Shown: positions 19,625 through 28,939, counted from the stretch's first letter. The stretch: 64,000 nt of DNA from Okeania sp. SIO2B3 (GCF_010672525.1 NZ_JAAHGH010000002.1:500754-564753), one strand, 5' to 3'. The notes: generated by a model from the sequence alone, not told the origin. Made by a program: numbers and translations.

Positions 19625-20716
19625 TCAATTATCAATAAACCTAGAATAATTAAAAGCATCTAATAATAGATCGGATTTATTATTCCAAATCAAATCAGCT
19701 ATTAATAGTGCTGTTACAGGTGTTAATAAAATTCCATTCCGATAATGCCCAGTAGCAATAGTCAAATTATCATAATTACTTGTTCCTAATATTGGCATTT
19801 CATCAGGAGTATCAGGACGAAAACCCCACCAAAATTCTAATATTTTGTAATCTTTTAAAATCGGATATAACCGAATTGCATTTCCTAATAATTCTTGAAT
19901 TCCTGCTGCTGTATTTCCCTCCGAAAATCCGACTTTTTCATTTGTTGCACCGATAACTATTCTTCCATCTTGGCGCGGCACAATATAACTTTCTGTGCCA
20001 AATAAAACTTGCTGTAAAGGTAGATTTTCTCTAGTTATATCTGAAGGGATTTTTAACGACAACATTTGTCCCTTTCTAGGAAATACAGGAATGGGAAATA
20101 ACTCCTGAGACCATGCACCTGTAGCTAATACATAATGTTCTGCTTGTAATTCACCTATTGATGTTTTGATGCTTTGAACTTTACTTTCTTTACGAATTAT
20201 TTCTATAACAACTCCTTCAAGAATATCTATTTTTAACTCCTTAGCTGCTGCAATAGTTGAATTGTATAAATAACGATTATCTACTTGCCCATCTTCAGGG
20301 TAAGACCAACCACCAATTACCTCTTGACTTAATCCTGGTTGATATTGATGAATTTCTGCTTGATTTAACCATTGATAATTTAGGTTTTGTAAACTATAAC
20401 TTTCTCTGTCTTTTTCTGCATAAACTGGAGCTAAAATTCCACAAGGCCAATAGCCAGTTTCTATACCACTAATTGATTCTATTTTTGTTACCCATTCTGG
20501 ATATAATGCCCGACTTTTTAAACATAAATCTAACATTTTACCAGGGGGGATAGCTTCTGCTTGAGGAGCTAACATTCCAGCAGCAGCATTTGTCGCTGTT
20601 TGCTGAAAATCACGGCTAATAATTGTTACTTTTGCTCCTCGTAATGTTAGTTCTATTGCTATTGATAGACCAATAATACCGCCACCAATAATTAGGATAT
20701 TGCTTGATTGATTCAT
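19625..20716 (-). CDS. thiO: Glycine oxidase ThiO
   Basis: FAD-dependent amine oxidase that oxidises glycine to iminoglycine for the thiazole half of thiamine. The product of 363 residues matches the family length. The N-terminal dinucleotide-binding motif IIGGGIIGLSIAIEL is followed by the DAO-family features PRKGQMLSL, YIVPRQDGRIVIGAT and FRPDTPDEMPILG. The C-terminal ATGHYRNGILLTP is typical of ThiO. In many cyanobacteria it is fused to or near thiG; here it stands alone. The start is the ATG at 20716. Confidence 0.92.
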   Translation of the reverse strand: MNQSSNILIIGGGIIGLSIAIELTLRGAKVTIISRDFQQTATNAAAGMLAPQAEAIPPGKMLDLCLKSRALYPEWVTKIESISGIETGYWPCGILAPVYAEKDRESYSLQNLNYQWLNQAEIHQYQPGLSQEVIGGWSYPEDGQVDNRYLYNSTIAAAKELKIDILEGVVIEIIRKESKVQSIKTSIGELQAEHYVLATGAWSQELFPIPVFPRKGQMLSLKIPSDITRENLPLQQVLFGTESYIVPRQDGRIVIGATNEKVGFSEGNTAAGIQELLGNAIRLYPILKDYKILEFWWGFRPDTPDEMPILGTSNYDNLTIATGHYRNGILLTPVTALLIADLIWNNKSDLLLDAFNYSRFIDN

Positions 20717-21069
20717 TTTCTAGGTGTTGCTGAATTAGTGTATTTAATTACTTAGGAGTCAACCCACCCCTAACCCCTCCCAACCCACCCCTAACCCCTC
20801 CCAGGAGGGGAGGGGAAGTCAGGAGTCAGAAGGGAAGAAAGAAGAAAAAAGAGAAATGGATGATTATTGGCAACACTTTTTAAACTCTATTCTTAAATAT
20901 TTTTAGTAATTTTTTTCAAGCTTTATTCTATCCTTCATATAGAATCTGGTTATATAGTATATATCTATAACTATACTTCAAACCTTCAATCTCCCCTACT
21001 CCCCACATTCCCCTCCAGGGAGGGGTTAGGGGTGGGTCTCCTACTCCCCCCCAACTATATAATAAGTTT
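20717..21069. repeat. CCACCCCTAACCCCTCCC-type repeats
   Basis: This 353-bp gap holds two direct CAACCCACCCCTAACCCC copies near 20760, a purine-rich tract, and an inverted counterpart (AGGGGTTAGGGGTGGG) near 21015-21038. No gene was seen. Confidence 0.6.
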
Positions 21070-21417
21070 TCAACCAGATTTGAGATCGGGAGTCCAAACA
21101 ATTTCAGAACCTTGCCCCCAAAAACCATTATATTTAGTTACTTTTATATCTCCTAAAACTTGCACTTGACAAGACAAACGTTTAGAAGAATTAGAAGAAT
21201 GAGGAGGTACAGAAAGTCTGGCTTTTTCTCGCCATTGAAGTGGAGAAACTTCTCCTTCTATTACCACTGCACAAGTGCCACAAGTACCAATACTACGACA
21301 GTTAATAATTGAAGCATTGCCATTATAGACATCAACACCATTTTTTAGTAAAACCTGACGCAGATTTGCACCACGATCGCAAGTTATAGTTTTACCTTGA
21401 GCCTGAATCTTAACCAT
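21070..21417 (-). CDS. Plant-type [2Fe-2S] ferredoxin
   Basis: Electron carrier of 115 residues. Four Cys (40, 46, 49 and 83) in CRSIGTCGTC and LSCQV give the plant-type spacing C-x5-C-x2-C. The usual first loop spacing is C-x4-C, so this is the variant seen in Isc-like or auxiliary cyanobacterial ferredoxins rather than PetF. The C-terminal ~15 residues run into repeat-like DNA. It lies divergent from cimA, and no redox partner is adjacent. Confidence 0.85.
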   Translation of the reverse strand: MVKIQAQGKTITCDRGANLRQVLLKNGVDVYNGNASIINCRSIGTCGTCAVVIEGEVSPLQWREKARLSVPPHSSNSSKRLSCQVQVLGDIKVTKYNGFWGQGSEIVWTPDLKSG

Positions 21418-21536
21418 AATAAATTATTTTATCTATATTAGCTATCTATATTAACAGTTAAAAGTTAAAAAAAATTAAAATATAAAGTAAAAAATTACTA
21501 AAAAAGTAGGATTAATTATAAAGTTTAAATTAAATA

Positions 21537-21666
21537 GGACTTACGCAAATTCACCTTAAAAACGCCGTATGTAGGGGCAAATGGCATTGGCTAACGCCAA
21601 GCTCCGTTAACACCCTCAACATCTGTAGGGGCGAATGGCATTCGCCCTCTCTGCGCAAGTCCTGTT
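21537..21666. mobile_element. Miniature repeat with AGGACTTACGCA ends and GGCGAATGGCATTCGCC core
   Basis: Left end AGGACTTACGCA and right end TGCGCAAGTCCT form inverted termini about 128 bp apart. The core holds the palindrome GGGCGAATGGCATTCGCCC. Related copies are at 24420-24513, 39735-39810 and, inside a coding sequence, 61290-61490. Confidence 0.7.
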
Positions 21667-21707
21667 AAATTGAAAAATTCTCTGAATTTCTAACATCTCT
21701 AGTAATA

Positions 21708-23315
21708 ATGAAAAAACTCTGGATTTACGATACAACTCTACGCGACGGCGCTCAACGAGAAGGACTATCCTTATCCCTAGAAGACAAACTACGCATCGCC
21801 CACCAACTCGACAGCTTAGGGGTTCCTTTTATTGAAGGAGGTTGGCCCGGTGCGAATCCTAAAGATGTGCAATTTTTCTGGCAACTTAAAGAACAACCCC
21901 TCACTCAAGCAGAGGTAGTAGCATTTTGTTCCACTCGTCGTCCGGGAAAACAGGCAGCTTCTGATACCACTCTACAACCCATTTTATCTGCTGGTACGCG
22001 GTGGGTGACAATTTTTGGTAAATCTTGGGACTTGCACGTTGTTGAGGGGCTAAAAACTACTCTGGAAGAGAATTTAGCAATGATTGCAGATACGATTTCT
22101 TATCTCCGCAGTCAAGGTCGTCAGGTGATCTATGATGCTGAACATTGGTTTGATGGTTACAAAAATAATCCTGATTATGCTTTGCAAACTTTAGCTGCTG
22201 CAAACAATACTGGTGCGGAATGGTTAGTCCTCTGTGATACCAATGGCGGTACTCTTCCCCACGAAATTACTCAGATAGTAGCAGATGTTTCCCATGCTTT
22301 GCCCACTGCAAAATTAGGCATTCACACTCATAATGATTCGGGTACTGCTGTTGCTAATGCTTTGTCTGCTGTCAGAGAAGGAGTGGGGATGGTACAAGGA
22401 ACTATCAACGGTTATGGCGAACGTTGCGGTAATGCTAACCTTTGTACTTTGATTCCTAATTTACAAATTAAGTTGGGTTATGATTGCATTCAGGCACAAC
22501 AACTGGAAAAACTTACTCAGACCAGTCGTTTTATTAGTGAAGTTGTGAATCTTGCTCCTGATGACCACGCGCCGTTTGTGGGTTTGTCTGCTTTTGCTCA
22601 TAAGGGTGGTATTCATGTGTCGGCAGTGGAGCGCAACCCACTGACTTATGAACATATTCAACCGCAACAGATAGGTAATAGTCGTCGCATTGTGATTTCT
22701 GACCAAGCAGGTTTGAGTAATGTGTTAGCAAAGGCAAAAAGTTTTGGTATTGAGCTAGACCGCCAAAACCCTGCTTGTCGGCAAATTCTGGATAGTTTAA
22801 AAGAGTTAGAAAATGAGGGATATCAGTTTGAGGGAGCAGAAGCTAGTTTTGAGTTATTGATGCGAAAAGCTTTGAAACAAAGACAGCATTTCTTTGAAAT
22901 TAAGGGTTTTCAGGTTCACTTGGATAAGGATGGTGAAAAAGTTAGTAATTCTCTGGCAACGGTGAAAGTTACTGTTAATGGTCAGGATATTTTGGAAGCT
23001 GCTGAAGGAAATGGTCCGGTTTCAGCTTTGGATGCTGCTTTGCGGAAAGCTTTAGAAAATTTTTATCCAGCGATCGCTAATTTTTATCTGACTGATTATA
23101 AGGTGAGAATTTTGGATGGTAGAGCTGGTACTTCTGCTAAAACTAGGGTATTAATTGAGTCTAGTAATGGTCAGCAACGGTGGACGACTTTAGGGGTTTC
23201 TTTTAATATTTTGGATGCTTCTTATCAGGCAGTTGTTGAAAGTTTAGAGTATGGTTTGATGGCAGAAAGCAGAAGGCAGAAGGCAGAAGGCAGAAGAGAA
23301 TCTTACGTTGTCTGA
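21708..23315 (+). CDS. cimA: Citramalate synthase
   Basis: Condenses pyruvate and acetyl-CoA to (R)-citramalate, the first step of the pyruvate route to isoleucine. The 535-residue protein has a TIM-barrel domain starting IYDTTLRDGAQREG (HMGL/IPMS signature, metal-binding Asp) and containing GIHTHNDSGTAVANALSA. The C-terminal LeuA-like regulatory domain contains GNGPVSALDAAL, for feedback by isoleucine. The final ~17 residues (AESRRQKAEGRRESYVV) are encoded by an AAGGCAG repeat and are not part of the family, a repeat-made C-terminal extension. The gene is otherwise intact. Confidence 0.93.
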   Translation: MKKLWIYDTTLRDGAQREGLSLSLEDKLRIAHQLDSLGVPFIEGGWPGANPKDVQFFWQLKEQPLTQAEVVAFCSTRRPGKQAASDTTLQPILSAGTRWVTIFGKSWDLHVVEGLKTTLEENLAMIADTISYLRSQGRQVIYDAEHWFDGYKNNPDYALQTLAAANNTGAEWLVLCDTNGGTLPHEITQIVADVSHALPTAKLGIHTHNDSGTAVANALSAVREGVGMVQGTINGYGERCGNANLCTLIPNLQIKLGYDCIQAQQLEKLTQTSRFISEVVNLAPDDHAPFVGLSAFAHKGGIHVSAVERNPLTYEHIQPQQIGNSRRIVISDQAGLSNVLAKAKSFGIELDRQNPACRQILDSLKELENEGYQFEGAEASFELLMRKALKQRQHFFEIKGFQVHLDKDGEKVSNSLATVKVTVNGQDILEAAEGNGPVSALDAALRKALENFYPAIANFYLTDYKVRILDGRAGTSAKTRVLIESSNGQQRWTTLGVSFNILDASYQAVVESLEYGLMAESRRQKAEGRRESYVV

Positions 23316-23354
23316 GTCTTACAGCACTTTTGAGGATAGTCAGGTGCAGTTGTA

Positions 23355-23475
23355 ATATTATGTCCGGTTGAATACTTACACTTTGGAGGTCCGAAGGCAG
23401 AAGGTATCCCCCCCTACCCCCCTTTGAAAGGGGGGAGTTAGAAGGGAGAAAGTTTTTTTATAACTGATAATTCCG
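23355..23475. mobile_element. Degenerate miniature element of the ATATCATGTCCGG family abutting the CRISPR array
   Basis: ATATTATGTCCGGTTGAATA at 23355 is a family left end, followed by purine-rich filler. The right end is decayed: TTTTTTTATAACTGATAATT resembles the family TTTTTTATCACTAATTAT just before the point where the terminal motif should stand. That point lies inside the first, degenerate CRISPR repeat. Confidence 0.45.
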
Positions 23476-23868
23476 CTTGAGACGAAGCACTAGAGCAAAT
23501 TGTGGTCAAAGGTGAACACTGCCAACTCTTAATTGTGTTTCCATTAATTCCGCTTCAAACGAAGCACTAGAGTCTTCAGCAACGCTTTGCCACCTATATT
23601 TGTCCCTTTGTTTCCATTAATTCCGCTTCAAACGAAGCACTAGAGTAGAATTTATCCAATGGCAGCAAAAATGCGCCATATATGAGGTTTCCATTAATTC
23701 CGCTTCAAACGAAGCACTAGAGTTTTGGATATGTCTGCTGAGGAGAATTCTATTTTGGAGTTTCCATTAATTCCGCTTCAAACGAAGCACTAGAGGTTGT
23801 TTCTCAGCAGACAAGATCGAGCGAGTGTTTTTGTTTCCATTAATTCCGCTTCAAACGAAGCACTAGAG
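23460..23868 (-). CRISPR. CRISPR array, six 36-bp repeats and five spacers
   Basis: Repeats lie at 23460-23495 (degenerate), 23537-23572, 23610-23645, 23687-23722, 23760-23795 and 23833-23868. The five complete ones are identical. On the plus strand they begin GTTTCCATTAATTCC and end GAAGCACTAGAG, with a GCTTC-AAAC-GAAGC hairpin. Spacers are 41, 37, 41, 37 and 37 bp. The degenerate repeat on the left and a GGAAAC 3' end on the reverse strand both indicate transcription leftward, with the leader right of 23868. No cas gene is in the window, so the subtype is unknown; repeat length and ending resemble type I or III arrays. Spacer targets were not searched. Confidence 0.97.
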
Positions 23869-24531
23869 AGTTCGGTTTTGGAACCACGACAGAGTAAGGC
23901 TTTCAGACCCCCAAATATACGCACCCCTTTGATCAAAAAGTCAAACAGGCAAATTTTGCCAAAATGACACGCCTCAAACCCGCTCCTAGCATGGCATCAA
24001 CGCGGGTCAACGAGAGAATCAGCATTTCAGCGATTCTCGGAGGCGCGTATGTGGGGTACCATGCAAAGATGAAAAACAACCTCTTAACCACTCCTAAAAT
24101 ACTAAAAAAGATTAAAAAGCTACTGCTATTCATTTGTCGAGGTTATTTATACCAAATTCCTTACTTTCTATACTAACCTTAAGTATACAAATTGTCAACC
24201 CCCCTTTGATGAAGTCAGAAGTCAGAAGTCAGAAGTCAAAAGTTAGAAATTATGAAGTTAGAAATTATGAAGTCAGAAGTTATTTCAGTTATTAGTTATC
24301 AGTACTAACCATCTTTTTCAACTTACAGAATAATTAAGGTAAAAATCCTCTCCTTTAAAGGAGAAACAAGAAAAGATTTTCCTTTTATTCAATCCTCTCC
24401 CTAAAAGGAAGAGGTAATCAGGACTTACGCAAAAGATGAATTTATACACCATCTGTAGGGGCTAACGGCCGTCAGTCCCTACTATATGTGGTGGTTCTGC
24501 GTAAGCCCTGGTAATTATCAATTATCCATGA
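23869..24531. other. Presumed CRISPR leader side, then repeat-rich gap
   Basis: The first ~300 bp (23869-24170) adjoin the leader-proximal repeat and have no convincing gene; short open frames on both strands lack family features. GAGAATCAGCATTTCAGCGATTCTC near 24013 can form a stem. Then come (GTCAGAA)n near 24213, a repeat with CTCTCCTTTAAAGGAGA (24345-24415, again at 26775-26850), and an AGGACTTACGC-bounded miniature repeat (24420-24513). Confidence 0.45.
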
Positions 24532-24909
24532 TCAATTATCAATTATTGAAAGTGCGTGTTCCTGCAAAACCTCCAAAGGCACAACTTCTAAAGCTTTTTC
24601 ATGAGTTGCTGACAAAACTACCGGTGGTGCAACTCCAGAATCTAGAGCTTCTTTCCAACGAGACGCACACAAACACCAGCGATCGCCCGGTTTTAAACCA
24701 GGAAAAGAATATTCTGGTCTAGGTGTACTCAAATCATTACCACGACGTTTGGTAAATTCCAAAAATTCTGCTGTCACTGCTGCACAAATAACATGGGAAC
24801 CAAAATCTGATGGTCCTGTCTGACAAAACCCATCGCGATAAAATCCAGTCATGGGAGAAGTGCAGCAAACTTCTAAATTTTCACCTAATACATTTAGTGA
24901 TTCCATCAT
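24532..24909 (-). CDS. DUF2237 family protein
   Basis: A protein of about 125 residues. Its features match the family of small cytosolic proteins of unknown function: NVLGENLEVCC, SPMTGFYRDGFCQTG, FGSHVICAAVTAEFLEF, GNDLSTPRPEYSFPGLKPGD, then RWCLCASRWKEAL. Five to six conserved Cys residues suggest a metal or redox role, but none is established. The frame is open further upstream, but the ATG pair at 24904-24909 has GGAG about 9 nt upstream, while the earlier DNA is a repeat element. The start is therefore placed at 24909. Confidence 0.88.
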   Translation of the reverse strand: MMESLNVLGENLEVCCTSPMTGFYRDGFCQTGPSDFGSHVICAAVTAEFLEFTKRRGNDLSTPRPEYSFPGLKPGDRWCLCASRWKEALDSGVAPPVVLSATHEKALEVVPLEVLQEHALSIIDN

Positions 24910-24976
24910 TAGATATCTCCAGAAAAGAGGGAACAGGGAATAGGGAATAGGGAACAGGAAAGATACAACATATTCC

Positions 24977-25320
24977 GGCGTTGCTGAATTGAAGTATGAA
25001 TGCGCGATTGTTTGGTTCTCGCCTTCGCCCCCGCACATCCCCCACACATTGGGGGAATTTTAGAGTTTTATTCCCCCCGCGCATTGGCTTGCTCGGGGGG
25101 CTTGCATCATACCCAGAAAGGGAATAGGGAATAGGGAATAGGGAACAGGGAAGATACAACATATTCCGGCGTTGCTGAATTGAAGTATGAATGCGCGATT
25201 GTTTGGTTCTCGCCTTCGCCCCCGCGCATCCCCCACCCATTGGGGGACTTTTAGAGTTTTATTCCCCCCGCGCATTGGCTTGCTCGGGGGGCTTGCATCA
25301 TACCCAGAATCAGCAACGCC
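24977..25320. mobile_element. Tandem pair of GGCGTTGCTGA-ended miniature elements
   Basis: The complete copy at 25169-25320 starts GGCGTTGCTGAATTGAAGTA and ends in TCAGCAACGCC, giving 11-bp terminal inverted repeats. A copy at 24977 to about 25125 lacks the right end. Both contain GCCCCCGC(A/G)CATCCCCCA and a GGGGGGCTTGCATCATACC block. Another copy, inverted in part, lies at 34455-34570. The interval to 25441 also holds GTGCGGGCATCTTGCCCGC (25369-25390) and CTGCCTC repeats; no gene is seen. Confidence 0.75.
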
Positions 25321-25441
25321 CATATTCCAAGTATATTAAGTACAAATATTAATAATTAAATGTTTATAGTGCGGGCATCTTGCCCGCCATCTGCCTCCTG
25401 CCTCCTGCCTCCTGCCTCCTGCGTCCTTCCTTCTTCCTTCT

Positions 25442-26479
25442 TCAATTACTTGCTACTTGACTTTCAACTTTCTCCAGAATTTTTGCTCCTATAGCCTCTG
25501 GAACACGAGTATACTCAAGAGTATTGTTCAAAATTTGACCTTCCTGTAAAACCCAATTGACCATTTTCTTAACTGCAGTTGCTTGGTCTGAAGTCTCATA
25601 ATTTGCCTTAATTAATAACCAAGTCACTCCAACAATGGGGTATCCATCATCAGGGTTAGCTTCGTTAGCAGGAGTAAAATCTTGATAAAATCTCAGTCCA
25701 GATAATGCAATATTTGCCTCTTCGAGAGTAGGTTCGACAAACCGACCTTGTAAGTTCTCCAGCATTGCTGTTGACAAGTTGTTTTGACGAGCAAAAGTAT
25801 CCTGTACATAGCCGATCGCTCCTTCAGTTTCTTTCACTAAAGCAGCTACTCCATCATTTTTGTTACCTTCCAGGGGATTTTTTGGCCAATCAGGTTTTCT
25901 GGATGCACCCACTTCTCGACTAAATGTTGGACTGGCAGCACTCAAATGTCTGGAGAAAATGAAAGTTGTACCACTACCATCAGCTCGTACCACAGTTTGA
26001 ATAGGTAAGTCAGGTAGGTCAACTCCTGGGTTGTCCTGAGCAATTCGGCGATCGTTCCATTTAGTAATTTTACCTACAAAGATATCTGGCAATACCGACT
26101 GAGATAGTTTGAGTTCGCTTACTCCTGGCAAATTATAAACTACTGCTACAGCACCTCCTGCGGTAGGTACCATAACAACTCCTTTTGGCATTTGCTCTAT
26201 TTCTGCTGCAACTGGTGGCGCATCTGTACCTGCAAAGTCAACAGTATCTGCAATAAAACTCTCAATACCTTTGCCACTACCCACAGAATTGTAATTTACT
26301 GTAATTCCTGTATCTTCTTTTAGTTGTTGAAAGTAACGCTGATACAAAGGAGCGGGGAATGATGCTCCGGCACCTTCAATAGTTTGGGCGATCGCTTCGC
26401 CAACAGTGCCAAGTGAAAGAGTAACTGCTGCAACTGTGGCTGTTAGAGCATTGTGCCAAATAGTTTTTAATAAAACCAT
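25442..26479 (-). CDS. pstS: Phosphate ABC transporter substrate-binding protein PstS
   Basis: Periplasmic phosphate-binding protein of 345 residues. The signal peptide ends near GTVGEAIAQ (residues 1-32). The motifs IEGAGASFPAPLYQ, YNSVGSGKGIESF, DFAGTDAPP, RADGSGTTFIFSRHLS and TEGAIGYVQ are the phosphate-contacting loops of the family. It would deliver phosphate to PstCAB, whose genes are not in the window. A GGAGG stands 12 nt before the ATG. I looked for the CTTAACCT-type Pho boxes upstream and found no convincing set. The neighbour at 27487 encodes a PiT-like protein on the opposite strand. Confidence 0.95.
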   Translation of the reverse strand: MVLLKTIWHNALTATVAAVTLSLGTVGEAIAQTIEGAGASFPAPLYQRYFQQLKEDTGITVNYNSVGSGKGIESFIADTVDFAGTDAPPVAAEIEQMPKGVVMVPTAGGAVAVVYNLPGVSELKLSQSVLPDIFVGKITKWNDRRIAQDNPGVDLPDLPIQTVVRADGSGTTFIFSRHLSAASPTFSREVGASRKPDWPKNPLEGNKNDGVAALVKETEGAIGYVQDTFARQNNLSTAMLENLQGRFVEPTLEEANIALSGLRFYQDFTPANEANPDDGYPIVGVTWLLIKANYETSDQATAVKKMVNWVLQEGQILNNTLEYTRVPEAIGAKILEKVESQVASN

Positions 26480-27486
26480 ATATTATGAGCCTCCGAAAAA
26501 ATCTAATTATTTATTAAGTTTCTAGTTTATTAATTCTCTAGATAATAACGAAGATAGCAGTTTAAATACAACAAACTTTATTTATATTACTAAATCTTTA
26601 TATTACTATATATTAGACATCTCCAGAAAAGAGGAAGTAGGGAGTAGGGAGTAGGGAACCCACCCCTAACCCCGACCGTGGAGGGGAAGAATTGATAATT
26701 TCTTTGGGATAATTGATTTTATTTTTTATTATTGGAGATGTCTATTACTATTTTTACTGAATAATTAAGGTTTAAAGCCTCTCCTTTAAAGGAGAAACAA
26801 GAAAAAATTTTCCTTTTATTCAATCCTCTGCCTTTTAGGGAGAGGTAATTATCAATTATCAATTATTGAAAGAGTTTTTATAGACAATAATTTAATTATA
26901 TAATATTCTCAAGATTTTGCCAAAAATTTTAATCTATTGTTAACTTTAGCATAAGCATTCAGCTCTTAGCAGTCAGCTATCAGCAAATAATGAATAATTC
27001 CTGATAATCCTGAAGAAGCGTAATTTGACAGTAAGTTTTAATTCTATCCAAATTTCTCAATTGCTTTTACCGAATAATTAATAATTAATAATTAAATAAT
27101 TCTGGTTTCAAGCCTCCCCTTTTAAGGGGAAAAAAGCGGTTGAGGGATGGATAGGTTTCCTAACCAGATCCAATCAACCAAGACAGCGGTCGTTTGCGGA
27201 GCATTCCGTAGGATGGGATGGATGGGTTTCCTAACCAGATCCAATCGACTCCTGTGAAGAAATAATATTTCCTTATTTTCAATTCCGTAACGGTTTTAAC
27301 CAGAGGTAATTAATCGAATCTAGATTTAAAGCCTCTCATGAGCAAGGATAAAACGGTTTTAACCAGAGGTAATTATCCATTATTCATTATCAATTAATGA
27401 AACTAAAAGCAATAGCTGATGGCTAATAGCTGACGGCTGTTTGCACAGCATTCCGCAGGAAATGCTTACTTATAATTGTTCAATAT
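26480..27486. repeat. Repeat-filled gap with the CCGAATAATTAATAATTAA family
   Basis: No gene is seen in 1.0 kb. A CTCTCCTTTAAAGGAGA repeat lies at 26755-26850. A larger composite at about 27070-27395 starts ACCGAATAATTAATAATT and includes GGTTTCCTAACCAGATCC twice and CGGTTTTAACCAGAGG. It recurs inverted at 41757-41945 and shortened at 46230-46350. AGCTAATAGCTGACGGCTG blocks precede the next gene. Confidence 0.65.
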
Positions 27487-28470
27487 ATGAGGATATATCG
27501 ACAAAATATGAACAGTCAATATATATTGATGTGGGTTGGATTTCTATTAGCATCATATTCGATTGTAGCTAACGATGCTATACAAACTCTTGGCACATTT
27601 TTAAGTTCTAATTCTCAGCGCCCTTGGTGGGTTTTATGGCTGTTTATTTGCTCCATTTTGTTAGTAGTTTTTTTCTATGGCTGGATTACTAATGATGGAG
27701 ATGTAGCTTATGGACGTTTGGCAGAATTTCCTTTTCCTGAAAATTTTAGTTGGATTTATATAGTTCCTCCTTTCGTACTTTTATTTTTAACAAATTGGGG
27801 AATTCCTGTTAGTACAACTTTTCTAATTCTCACAGTTTTTGCTCCTAGTAATCTCACAAGTATGTTGACTAAATCACTGTTTGGTTATGGGTTGGCTTTT
27901 GTCACAGCTATACTTATTTATAAATTCATAACTAAAGCTTTAGAAGAGAAATTTCTCAGTACAGCAGACCAAGAACCATCAATTTATTGGGTGATTTTTC
28001 AGTGGGTATCAACAGCATTTTTGTGGAGCCAATGGTTAATTCAAGACTTGGCAAATATCTTTGCATACTTGCCACGAAATCTTGATGCTTCAATGCTATT
28101 TTTTTCCATGTTTGTGATGTTAATTTTACACGCAATTATCTTTTACAGAAATGGTGGTGCAATTCAACATATAGTTACCAGTAAAACTAATACTCAAGAT
28201 ATTCGTTCAGCAACAATTGTAGATTTTATTTATGGATTAATCTTATTATTATTTAAAGAATGGAGCAAAATGCCAATGAGTACAACTTGGGTATTTATCG
28301 GTCTTTTAGCAGGAAGAGAAATAGCAATAGCTCACAATTTCCAAAACCGTGAAATGAAGGATGTAGGTCAGATTATTTTGAGTGATGCTTTAAAAGCTTT
28401 TGCTGGTTTAGCGGTTAGTATTGTTATTGCTTTTGGACTTCCTTTTCTAGAAAAAATGATTAGCAATTAA
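27487..28470 (+). CDS. PiT-like multi-pass membrane protein
   Basis: A product of 327 residues with about eight or nine hydrophobic helices. Two signature-like repeats stand in equivalent halves: ANDAIQTLGTF with WGIPVSTTFLIL in the first, and KMPMSTTWVFIGLLAGREIAI in the second. They resemble the duplicated ANDV..A-G..V-STT signature of PiT/Pho4 inorganic phosphate transporters, but both are divergent. Position beside pstS supports a phosphate link, by inference. An alternative start at 27508 (MNSQYILMWVGF) is preceded by GAGG, though at a long spacing, and could be the true one. Confidence 0.65.
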   Translation: MRIYRQNMNSQYILMWVGFLLASYSIVANDAIQTLGTFLSSNSQRPWWVLWLFICSILLVVFFYGWITNDGDVAYGRLAEFPFPENFSWIYIVPPFVLLFLTNWGIPVSTTFLILTVFAPSNLTSMLTKSLFGYGLAFVTAILIYKFITKALEEKFLSTADQEPSIYWVIFQWVSTAFLWSQWLIQDLANIFAYLPRNLDASMLFFSMFVMLILHAIIFYRNGGAIQHIVTSKTNTQDIRSATIVDFIYGLILLLFKEWSKMPMSTTWVFIGLLAGREIAIAHNFQNREMKDVGQIILSDALKAFAGLAVSIVIAFGLPFLEKMISN

Positions 28471-28698
28471 GTTATGGCAGGGAACAGGGAATAGGGAATA
28501 GTGGTTTGACCCTGCCGGTTGTGGCAAGAAGTGGGAACGAAGTACCACCAGATTGCGCCTGAGTCAGAAGTTTCGCTAGCAAAATAATCTCAGATTTCCT
28601 GCCAAAACTTCGATAACCTAATCCAAATGTAAAATCATTAGCTTAACACACCGAAAATTAAAATCTAGATGGTGCGTTACATTTCATTAACGCACCCT

Positions 28699-28806
28699 AC
28701 TGGATTGTTTCATCTAAAATGGTGCATTAGCTTTTTTCGTCACCCCATCCCCCCATCACCCCATCCCCCATTTTCTATTGCAACATTTTAGATGAAACAG
28801 TCCACT
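28699..28806. mobile_element. Miniature inverted-repeat element, TGGATTGTTTCATCTAAAAT ends
   Basis: GGATTGTTTCATCTAAAATG near 28701-28720 is inverted as CATTTTAGATGAAACAGTCC near 28785-28804, with CACCCCATCC repeats between. It lies in a 1.07-kb gap after the PiT-like gene. Confidence 0.65.
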
Positions 28807-28939
28807 ACTGGACTGACACACCTTAAATGGTGCATTAGCTTTTAACTTGAACAGGACTTACTTTTGACTTTTGAGTTATAACTTCCGTGAAATAGTATTA
28901 TTGCTGACTACTTCACTAGCGTTATAGTAAACTGGCATT

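Noticed and set aside
23723-23832. Spacers 4 and 5 share TGTCTGCTGAG in opposite orientation, as if from the same target.
   Set aside because: The match stops at 11 bp on both sides, so common origin is not supported.
23933-24176. Two opposite-strand frames of 66 and 70 codons right of the CRISPR array.
   Set aside because: Short, overlapping each other, and placed where the leader is expected.
24881-25323. Two minus-strand frames of 119 and 87 codons upstream of DUF2237.
   Set aside because: They consist of the tandem miniature elements (GVADSGYDASPPSKP-like text repeated), not of a real protein.
26480-26640. Possible Pho box upstream of pstS (CTTAATAA-like words).
   Set aside because: No set of three spaced CTTAACCT-type repeats is present; AT-rich chance matches suffice.
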